This document shows, piece after piece, positions 1 to 6,542 of a stretch of 64,000 nt of DNA. Location: positions 1 to 64,000 of the forward strand of contig JAKADX010000018.1 of assembly GCA_021818505.1 (NCBI GenBank). Direction: 5' to 3'. The DNA is from Pseudomonadota bacterium (lineage in GTDB: Bacteria; Pseudomonadota; Alphaproteobacteria; Acetobacterales; Acetobacteraceae). How positions within the stretch are numbered: the stretch's first letter is position 1; each line of letters starts with the position of its first letter. The notes beneath the pieces are model-generated. The model ran no database searches and had not been told where the DNA came from. It saw only the letters and a list, made by a program, of their open reading frames with translations. The position numbers were made by a program, and so were the translations under genes.

Positions 1-228
1 CTGAAGCGTGTTTGCCGCCAGGTGAACGTCGAGATCGTACGTCGCTGTGACACCGGAAAGTTCGTGGTGCTGCCCAAGCGCTGGCTCGTCGAGCGCACCA
101 TCGGATGGCTGAACCGGTGCCGCCGGCCGAGCAAGGATTGGGAGTGCCTGAACCGCAACGCGCTCGCATTCCTGCACGGGGCGTCCGTGCGGAGAATGCT
201 GCGAAGCCTATGCCAAAGCCCCGAATGA
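1..228 (+). CDS. IS5-family transposase, C-terminal part (partial)
   Basis: This is the last 75 or so residues of a transposase whose start lies upstream of the window. The block V-E-R-T-I-G-W-L-N-R is typical of the DDE domain C-terminus in IS5-family enzymes, which cut and rejoin IS ends. The reading frame is open from base 1. It faces a second transposase fragment on the other strand (245-337), so at least one of the two elements is broken. Confidence 0.75.
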   Translation: MKRVCRQVNVEIVRRCDTGKFVVLPKRWLVERTIGWLNRCRRPSKDWECLNRNALAFLHGASVRRMLRSLCQSPE

Positions 229-244
229 TCTTGGACAGACTCCC
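1..244 (+). mobile_element. 3' fragment of an IS5-family insertion sequence
   Basis: This fragment enters from the left edge of the window. It carries the C-terminal part of a DDE transposase in frame 1, ending with a TGA at 226-228. The readable protein contains LPKRWLVERTIGWLNR, the conserved C-terminal block of IS5-group transposases that includes the catalytic glutamate region. Just after the stop, TTGGACAGACTCCC (231-244) resembles, in inverse orientation, the end at 404-420, so it is read as the right terminal repeat. The 5' part lies outside the window, so completeness cannot be judged. Confidence 0.8.
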
Positions 245-421
245 AGGCTTCACCAGGGCCCATTCCTCATCCGTCAGATCGCTCGGGTAACGCAAACCGC
301 TGCGGTCATAGCGGTCGCGGTTCTCCTCCGTCCACATCGGGCTGCTCCCGCGAATCGGCTCCGCCCATCACAGAATCACAACCGACTCAATGGACTCAAC
401 ATGTTCGTGGACAGACACTTA
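245..421 (-). mobile_element. 5' fragment of a second IS5-family element (left end plus transposase N-terminus)
   Basis: Reading leftwards from the end AAGTGTCTGTCCACGAA (complement of 404-420), an ATG at 337-335 opens a frame beginning MWTEENRDRYDRSGLRY and continuing into SDLTDEEWALVKP. This is the standard N-terminus of IS5-family (IS427-like) transposases. Homology stops near 245-250, exactly where the right end of the plus-strand fragment (231-244) begins. The element is therefore truncated, by insertion of, or recombination with, a related copy. Its left end cuts the sugar ABC ATPase gene and supplies that gene's stop codon. Confidence 0.75.
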
Positions 422-1572
422 GCGGGTGAACTCACCAAGGCGCGAGGCACTGATATTCGCTGCTACGTCGAGCAGCATTGCCAGGCCCTGGCCTTTGCGG
501 TCCTCCGTCACCAGGCCAATCCCCAGCGCGATCGCGCGAGCCGGCGACATCTTCGCATAGTATCGGCCATCGATCGACAGCGTGCCCGTGGCCATCGGCA
601 CGCCACCGAAGATCGCCTGTGCCAGTTCGGTGCGCCCGGCGCCGACCAATCCGGCCAGGCCGACGATCTCACCCGCGCGCAGCACGAGGCTCGCGCTGCG
701 GACGCGCCCTAGCACGCTGATCCCCTCGGCGCGCAGCACCTCCCTGCGCTCGCCAGCGGCGGGGCGCTTCGGCGGGAACAAGTGGGCCATGTCGCGGCCG
801 ACCATCATGCTGATCAGCCGATCGCGATCGACGTCGGCAACGGCATTCGTGCCGACGAGTTGGCCGTCATTCAGCACGCTGACGTTGTCGCAGATAGAAA
901 AAATCTCCCCCAGCCGGTGCCAGCAAGTGCAAGATATAGATGGTGGCAACGCCATCGCGCTGCAGCGCGTGCAGCCGCTCGGACAGCAGCGTCACCTCGC
1001 GACCGGAGATCACCGCGGTCGGCTCGGCAAGGATCAGCAACTTGACGTTGTGGACCAGCGCCTTGGCAATCGCCACCATCTGCTGGTCGGCGACGGTCAG
1101 GTCGCCCACGCGCCGCCGCGGGTCGAGCGCCGCGCCGAGGCGCCGGAGCACCTCGCGCGCGTCCTCCACCGTGCGGCGGTGGTCAACCATCCCTAGGCCG
1201 CCGCTGCGCTCGTGGCCGAGGAAGATGTTCTCGGCGACCGAGAGGTTCGGGAACAGCACCAGCTCCTGATAGATCACGTGGATATCGTGCCGCTTCGCCA
1301 CGCCGGGGGAGGCCCAGTGCACGATCTCGGCACCAAACTCGATCTGACCCTCGTCCGGCTGATACACGCCGGCGATGATCTTGGTCAGTGTCGATTCGCC
1401 CGCCCCGTTCTCGCCGACCAGCGCATGGATTTCGCCGGCGGCGACGGCAAGACTGACCCGGGACAGCGCCTGCACGCCGGGAAAGCTCTTCGAGACATGG
1501 CTGAGGGCAAGAATGGTTCCTGACCGACAGGTCGGTGGCCGACGAAGTGGCTGCTTCGCCGGCCGCGTCCGT
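419..1572 (-). pseudogene. sugar ABC transporter ATP-binding protein (RbsA-like), decayed
   Basis: The remnant belongs to the double-domain ATPases of ribose-type sugar importers, which have two ABC modules and about 500 residues. The first module is readable from about 1520 (S-H-V-S-K-S-F-P-G-V) down to about 930. The second continues in another frame from about 925 (R-L-G-E-I-F-S-I-C-D-N) to 419. Damage is multiple. Walker A reads GENGAGEST with Lys replaced by Glu, and Walker B reads LLILAEPTA with Asp replaced by Ala. About 10 extra bases near 917-930 shift the frame after I-Y-I. The C-terminal module is cut by the IS end, which provides the TAA at 421-419. No permease gene follows. Its start is not clear and may also be damaged. 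It lies just downstream of the binding-protein pseudogene. Confidence 0.85.
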
Positions 1573-2720
1573 CTAGTGCGGGTAGTCGATCTTGTACGTC
1601 GTCGGGTTGTAGCCCGGCCCCATGCCACCGGAGATCAGCATGTCGTCCGGCCCGTCGGGGACCACATGATCCTCGATATACATGTCCGGATGTGGGATGG
1701 ACGGCGTCTCGTCGCCGTGGGACAGCACGATGTTGGTCGGGATCGTGTAGATGCAGGGCACTGGCGCGCCGTTCAGCACCTGCAGTGCGACGTTCAACGA
1801 CACACCCATCATCGCCGGAGGGTAGTCGATGTCCAGCATCGGGACAAGGTATTTCAGCGACATCTTCAGCGGGCCGTTCAGGTCGGCGCTCGTGTGCATC
1901 GGGATTTCGCCCGTTTCCAGCCGGCTTCGACGAAAGCCTCGATGGAGCCGGGCACCTGCAGCCCATGCGCCGACCAGACCGCATCGATCTGGTGACCGTA
2001 TTTGGCGATCACCGCCTGCATTACCTGCTTGCCCTTCACGGGGCTCCAGTCGGAATAGACCGTGTCGAGGATCTTGATGCCGGGGTATTGGGCGAACACC
2101 TCGCGTGCCGGCCTCTCGCGGTTTTCCGACGGGCTGGAGCCAGCCTGGCCGCCGAGCATCACTACGTTTCCCTTGCCGTGCAGCTTCTCGACGATCCACT
2201 GCGCGAACAACCGGCCCATCATCGCATCCGAGGCGGTGACGAACGTCACGAAGTTGTCGGAGGCGATGCGGCGATCGACCATCACCACCGGGATGCCCTG
2301 CTTCATCACGCGCGACACCGCCGGATCGAGCGCCTGCTGCGTGTTGGCGCTGACGATCAGCAGGTCGATGCCCTGCGAAGCGAGATCCTGGATGTCGGCG
2401 ATCTGCTTGCTGTCGTCGTGGTTGGCGTTGGTGATGATCAGCTTCTTGATCACATCGGCATGGTCGTGCGCTGCTTTCTCAAGCGAATGCAAGCCGACGA
2501 CCCGCCACGAATCGCCATGGCCGGCATTGGAGAAGCCGCCTACGTAGGGCGGCTTTTTCTTGTACTTCGCGGTATCGTGGAAACAGACCGAGATCGCGGG
2601 GTTGAACAGGTAGGTGCGCGGTGCACCTTTGTAGCCCGGTTCATCCGCCCTGGTGGCGGCGGCGGAACCCAGGATCGCCAAGGCGCCGACGGCGCCACGC
2701 AGCAGCAGCTTCCTCAGCAT
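1573..2720 (-). pseudogene. periplasmic sugar-binding protein (RbsB/Peripla_BP_4-like), frameshifted
   Basis: The start at 2720 gives a signal peptide (M-L-R-K-L-L-L-R-G, hydrophobic core, A-A-T-R-A-D) followed by a type I periplasmic binding fold. Visible features are I-D-L-L-I-V-S-A-N-T near residue 117 and G-I-P-V-V-M-V-D-R-R near residue 143. The frame runs to about 1905 (V-E-A-G-W-K) and then shifts by one base. The remainder (T-G-E-I-P-M-H to the TAG at 1575-1573) is in a different frame. Joined, the product would be about 380 residues, long for the family but coherent. The frameshift is seen directly; it could in principle be a sequencing error, but the downstream ATPase gene is also broken. 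Confidence 0.8.
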
Positions 2721-2785
2721 GTTTCGTCACTGTTGCGTCAACGGCCGGATCGAACCCAGCGCCGGCCGTGCGAATGTGCGATGTC

Positions 2786-2801
2786 AGCAATCGCCATGCC
2801 A
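2786..2801 (-). promoter_or_regulatory. sigma-54 (-24/-12) promoter for the decayed sugar transporter
   Basis: The minus strand reads TGGCATG-GCGA-TTGCT, matching the TGGCAYR-N4-TTGCW consensus with GG and GC exactly 10 bases apart. Transcription would begin near 2774, about 54 bases before the binding-protein start at 2720. No copy of the TGAWACA-CC-TGTATCA palindrome was seen close upstream, so activation might come from the site at 4019-4034 or from an unrecognised one. Confidence 0.7.
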
Positions 2802-2812
2802 CGCATCGCGCG

Positions 2813-3883
2813 TCAGGGGATGATGCGCTCGCGGCGCAGACGGTCGAACAGGCGGGTCATCGCGGTCGATGTTTTCTGATAGTCTAGGAAACCCAGCTCA
2901 CGACTGCGGCTCATGTCGGTCAGGCATTCCTGCGTGCGGCCAAGGTCGGCATCGACGTGCCACCACGGCGCGATCGCTTCAACCTTGTTGGGACGCAGGC
3001 CATAGCGGGCGACAATGCGGTCCCAGTCCGGGCCGACATCAGCGAGGCTCTGCGCGAGCGGGCGCGTCTCGCCGGGATAGGGTGCCGCCGGCAGGTCGAA
3101 GTACTCGGCAATCTGGCGCCATAGTTTCTTCCAGCGGAACACGTCGCCGTTGACGACATTGAATGCCATGTTGGCGGCGTTCGGCTCGGTCGTTGACCAC
3201 ACCAGATGCCGCGCCAGAATGCGCGCGTCGGTCATGTCGGTCACGCCGGCATATTGCTGCGGCGAACCGGGGAACACGAACGGCCGACCGGTCTCCCTGC
3301 AGATCGAGGCATAGACGGCTAGCGACGTGCCGAGATTCATAGCGTTGCCGGGCGCGTAGCCGATGATCGTGTGCGGCCGCGCCACCGACCAGGTGAAGCC
3401 GTGCTCAGCCGCCAGGTCGAACAGGATGTCTTCCTGCGTGTAGTAGAAATTCGGACCGGGCACGCGCGGCTGGTCCTCGGTGAACGGCGTGTCGAGTTCG
3501 ACGGTGGCGTAGTTCTCGAAGCTGCCGAGATAGTGCTTCAACCCGGTCACCAGCGCCACGTGTCGCACCCCGCCACCGGCCACCGCTGCCAGCACGGCAT
3601 TGCGGAACATCGCGCCGTTCACGGCGCAACTTTCCACCTCGGTGGGCTGTCGTGCCCAGGTGCAGAAGAACACGTGGGTCGGGCGTCCCAGCCCGCTCAC
3701 CGCTTCGCGCGTCGCCGCGGCGTCCATCAGGTCGGCAGTTGCCCGGCGAACGACGCCGAGATCTTCGTGTGCGTGCCGCGACAGGCCCGTCACCGACCAG
3801 CCCGCCAGCGGGCCGATATGCTCGGCGAGGTTGCGGCCCACGATACCGCTGACCCCGACGATGAGTGCCGTCTTGTCCACCAT
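2813..3883 (-). CDS. PRISE-type SDR (progesterone 5-beta-reductase/iridoid synthase-like)
   Basis: A 356-residue atypical short-chain dehydrogenase. The N-terminal G-V-S-G-I-V-G (about residues 9-15) is the dinucleotide-binding turn. F-Y-Y-T-Q-E-D-I-L-F and S-V-A-R-P-H-T-I-I-G-Y-A-P-G-N-A-M-N are hallmarks of the PRISE family, which uses NADPH to reduce enones or related carbonyls. The start at 3883 follows a strong ribosome-binding site, GGGAGGAGAG. It is transcribed away from a shared control region (3884-4149) that holds a consensus sigma-54 promoter. The physiological substrate is unknown; bacterial members act on varied enones and none can be assigned here. The decayed sugar transporter lies downstream on the same strand. 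Confidence 0.8.
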   Translation of the reverse strand: MVDKTALIVGVSGIVGRNLAEHIGPLAGWSVTGLSRHAHEDLGVVRRATADLMDAAATREAVSGLGRPTHVFFCTWARQPTEVESCAVNGAMFRNAVLAAVAGGGVRHVALVTGLKHYLGSFENYATVELDTPFTEDQPRVPGPNFYYTQEDILFDLAAEHGFTWSVARPHTIIGYAPGNAMNLGTSLAVYASICRETGRPFVFPGSPQQYAGVTDMTDARILARHLVWSTTEPNAANMAFNVVNGDVFRWKKLWRQIAEYFDLPAAPYPGETRPLAQSLADVGPDWDRIVARYGLRPNKVEAIAPWWHVDADLGRTQECLTDMSRSRELGFLDYQKTSTAMTRLFDRLRRERIIP

Positions 3884-3941
3884 GTCTCTCCTCCCGGGCA
3901 CGAACGGCGGCGCGACCGACGGCGTGCCGCGCAGAGCCGAC

Positions 3942-3957
3942 AGCAACCGCCGTGCCA
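3942..3957 (-). promoter_or_regulatory. sigma-54 (-24/-12) promoter for the PRISE reductase
   Basis: The minus strand reads TGGCACG-GCGG-TTGCT, a full match to the sigma-54 consensus with GG-N10-GC spacing. The predicted start of transcription is near 3930, 47 bases before the coding start at 3883. The palindrome at 4019-4034 lies about 60 bases upstream, a normal position for an activator site. Confidence 0.85.
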
Positions 3958-4018
3958 CGGTAGCGCGGCGGTTGGCACCCGACGGCAGTGCTACACGAAG
4001 GCGACAGGCGTTACATTG

Positions 4019-4034
4019 TGAAACACCTGTATCA
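4019..4034. promoter_or_regulatory. candidate activator site (palindrome) shared by two divergent sigma-54 promoters
   Basis: TGAAACA-CC-TGTATCA is a 7-2-7 inverted repeat with one mismatch. It sits between the sigma-54 promoters at 3942-3957 (minus) and 4087-4102 (plus), about 61 and 52 bases from them. A perfect version of the same palindrome, with the same CC centre, sits between the other divergent sigma-54 pair at 12342-12357. The likely binder is the AcoR-type activator encoded at 9274-11274; that assignment is inference. Confidence 0.75.
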
Positions 4035-4086
4035 TGCGTGTCGCGCAGATGGTGTGTGGCGGCGGGGTGCATCCGTACCCGCGTCA

Positions 4087-4102
4087 TGGCATGACGGTTG
4101 CT
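4087..4102 (+). promoter_or_regulatory. sigma-54 (-24/-12) promoter for the M24-CobW-E1-VOC operon
   Basis: TGGCATG-ACGG-TTGCT matches the sigma-54 consensus with GG-N10-GC spacing. Transcription would start near 4113, 37 bases upstream of the ATG at 4150. The short leader contains a GC-rich hairpin (GCGGGCGCCGCCCGC) and the ribosome-binding site GGGAGAG. Confidence 0.85.
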
Positions 4103-4149
4103 GAGACTGGCCGCGAACGTACGCGGGCGCCGCCCGCTGGGAGAGCAGC

Positions 4150-5403
4150 ATGGAATACAGCGTCCGCCGCGCAACGGCGACCTACGGCACCATGACCAAG
4201 GACTGGGAAGCCGGCATCGACTACCGCAAGATGCACCAGGATCGCCTCGGCCGGGCGCAGGAGGCGATCCGCGCGGCTGGGCTGGGCGGCGTGCTTTGCT
4301 TCACCTTCGACAATATCCGCTACGTCACCTCGACGCATATCGGTGAATGGGGGCGCGACAAGTTCGATCGCTATGCGCTGTGTCCGGCCAGCGGCCCGGC
4401 GTTCCTGTGGGATCCCGCGCCGCCGGCCAAGCGCAAGTACAGCCCGTGGCTCGGCAAGAATCTCGGCGCGCCGGTATCCACGCTGCAAGGCGCGATCCCG
4501 CCCGGCTTTGGTATCGAGAACGAGTTCGCCCGCCAGGTGAAGGCGAAGATGGTCGAACTCGGCATCGCAAACGCGCCGCTCGGCATCGACCTGATGGAAC
4601 TGCCGATGCTGCGCGCGCTCGAGGCCGAGGGCATCGAGGTGGTGGACGGCCAGCAGGCGATGCTGGATGCGCGGGCAATCAAGACGGCCGAGGAGATCGA
4701 ACTGCTCAAGGTCGCTGCGGCGATGGTGGACGCAACCTATCTCGACGTGGCGCGCGCCATCCGACCCGGCACGCGCGAGAGCGATTTGGTGGCGATCGCT
4801 AATGATAAGCTGTACGCTTTGGGTTCGGAGCGCGTCGAGTGCGTCAATTCGGTGGCCGGCCCGCGCGGCGCGCCGCATTCGCACACCTTCTCCGACAGGA
4901 TCATCCAGCCGGGCGACATGATCTTTCTCGACATCATGCACTCGTTCAATGGCTACCGCACCTGCTACTATCGTACCTTCATCTGCGGCAAGCCCAACCG
5001 CCACCAGATCGAGGCGTACGAGCAGTGCTCGCAATGGGTGAACGCGGCGATCGAGGCGATCAAGCCGGGCGTGACGACTGACACCATCGCCTCCGCCTGG
5101 CCGAAAGCCGAGGAGTTCGGATACAGTAACGAGGATGAGGCGTTCCTGCTGCAGTTCGGCCACGGCATTGGATTGAGCCTGTGGGAACGTCCGATCATCT
5201 CGCGCCGCTACATGGGCAGCCAGTCGTTGATCAAGAAGGGCATGGTGTTTGCCGTCGAGTGCTGGAAAGGTGCCGCCGACGGTTCGGGTGCCGCACGTAT
5301 CGAGGAGGAAGTCGTTGTGACCGACGATGGCTGCGAGATCATCACCAACTTCCCGTCCGACCATCTGATCTCCTGCGGGTTGCCCGGCTGCGAGGTTTTT
5401 TGA
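4150..5403 (+). CDS. M24-fold (Xaa-Pro peptidase/creatinase-like) enzyme
   Basis: A 417-residue protein with a creatinase-type N-terminal domain (F-D-N-I-R-Y near residue 54) and a C-terminal pita-bread M24 domain from about residue 170. Metal-site elements seen are F-L-D-I (first Asp), F-G-H-G-I-G-L (His), F-A-V-E-C-W and R-I-E-E-E-V-V-V (Glu residues). The second Asp, expected in G-Y-x-x-D, is replaced by Cys in G-Y-R-T-C-Y-Y-R-T. This makes an ordinary two-metal aminopeptidase unlikely. M24 relatives that are not peptidases include creatinase and the DMSP lyase DddP. It is the first gene of a sigma-54-driven operon and is followed after 11 bases by a CobW-type GTPase that might serve metal delivery. 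Confidence 0.75.
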   Translation: MEYSVRRATATYGTMTKDWEAGIDYRKMHQDRLGRAQEAIRAAGLGGVLCFTFDNIRYVTSTHIGEWGRDKFDRYALCPASGPAFLWDPAPPAKRKYSPWLGKNLGAPVSTLQGAIPPGFGIENEFARQVKAKMVELGIANAPLGIDLMELPMLRALEAEGIEVVDGQQAMLDARAIKTAEEIELLKVAAAMVDATYLDVARAIRPGTRESDLVAIANDKLYALGSERVECVNSVAGPRGAPHSHTFSDRIIQPGDMIFLDIMHSFNGYRTCYYRTFICGKPNRHQIEAYEQCSQWVNAAIEAIKPGVTTDTIASAWPKAEEFGYSNEDEAFLLQFGHGIGLSLWERPIISRRYMGSQSLIKKGMVFAVECWKGAADGSGAARIEEEVVVTDDGCEIITNFPSDHLISCGLPGCEVF

Positions 5404-5414
5404 CGGGGCGGGCC

Positions 5415-6542
5415 ATGCCGATCTGGGTAACGGTCATCACCGGCTTCCTTGGTTCAGGGAAGACCACGCTCCTGAACGCGCTGCTCAAACAGCCGGACCT
5501 TGCCGATGTGGCGGTCATCGTCAACGAGTTTGGCGAAGTGGGCGTGGATTCCGACCTGATGACCGGCAGCGCGGAGACGATGGTGCAGCTTGCCAATGGC
5601 TGCCTGTGCTGCTCGGTCAAGGGCGAACTGATCGACACGTTCCGTGACCTGGCGATCCAGCGCCAGGCGGGCGTGCTGCCGCGCTTCGATCGGGTGGTGA
5701 TCGAGACCACCGGCATCGCCGATCCCGGCCCGGTGCTGCAGATCATCCTGACCAACCCCATGGTGCGCAACGCCTACGCCCTCGACGGGGTGGTCACGAC
5801 CGTCGATGCTGTCAACGGCCTTACCTCGCTCGCCAATTTCTCCGAGTCCGTGCGGCAGGTCGCGGTTGCTGACCGGCTCGTGCTGACCAAATGCGACTTG
5901 CCCGAGTCCGCGGAAACCCTGCCACCCCTGCACGCCGAGTTGCGCCGGATCAACCCCGCCGCGCCGGTCATTTCGGTGATCAGGGGGCGGATCGACGCGG
6001 CGGCGCTGCTCGGCACCGGTGTTCTCGATGCGCAGACGGGACGGCCAGCGCCCGACCGATGGATCAACCCAGATGCCTATGCCGCGACGCCGGACGCGCC
6101 GGCGACGGAGTTGGGGCAGGTTTTGCCGTCCGAAGCCGTCGCCGTAACTTACGCGCAGCAGCACCACGCGCATGAGGAGCACGGCCACAATCATGGCGAC
6201 GTGCAGAGCTTCTGCGTGACTCGCGATGACCCGATCCCGCTCGACACGCTGCGTCTTTTCCTCGACGCGATCGCGCGCGAGGCCGGCCCGGACCTGCTGC
6301 GCGTGAAAGGGCTGATCCGCACCGTGGAGCGGCCGGACACGCCGGCGGTGGTGCAGGGCGCGCAGCAGATCTTCCACTCGCTTGACTGGCTGGACGCCTG
6401 GCCGACGGCCGACCGGCGCAGCCGCATCGTGTTCATCACGCGCGGCATTCCGCGTATGCACATCGAAGATTCGCTCGCCCTGATCGAGCGCGTGGCGCGC
6501 CGCACCGCGCGGGCGGCGGGCCGTGGAGGACGACATGGCTAG
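5415..6542 (+). CDS. CobW/COG0523-family GTP-binding metallochaperone-like protein
   Basis: A 375-residue G3E GTPase. The P-loop G-F-L-G-S-G-K-T-T is at residues 9-17, the metal-binding C-L-C-C-S-V-K-G near residue 65, E-T-T-G-I-A-D-P-G-P near residue 97 and T-K-C-D near residue 158. A His-rich stretch (H-H-A-H-E-E-H-G-H-N-H) near residue 250 precedes the CobW C-terminal domain. Such proteins use GTP hydrolysis to load metals such as zinc into client enzymes. The client here could be the M24 protein encoded just upstream or the zinc-type alcohol dehydrogenase at 13559; this is inference from position. Its stop overlaps the start of the following E1 gene. Confidence 0.85.
   Translation: MPIWVTVITGFLGSGKTTLLNALLKQPDLADVAVIVNEFGEVGVDSDLMTGSAETMVQLANGCLCCSVKGELIDTFRDLAIQRQAGVLPRFDRVVIETTGIADPGPVLQIILTNPMVRNAYALDGVVTTVDAVNGLTSLANFSESVRQVAVADRLVLTKCDLPESAETLPPLHAELRRINPAAPVISVIRGRIDAAALLGTGVLDAQTGRPAPDRWINPDAYAATPDAPATELGQVLPSEAVAVTYAQQHHAHEEHGHNHGDVQSFCVTRDDPIPLDTLRLFLDAIAREAGPDLLRVKGLIRTVERPDTPAVVQGAQQIFHSLDWLDAWPTADRRSRIVFITRGIPRMHIEDSLALIERVARRTARAAGRGGRHG

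Noticed and set aside
2535-2560. Hairpin with a T-run on the plus strand (GCCGCC...GGCGGC-TTTTTC)
   Set aside because: It lies inside the binding-protein gene of the other strand, where it encodes K-K-K-P-P-Y-V-G-G. No plus-strand gene ends there, so it is probably incidental.
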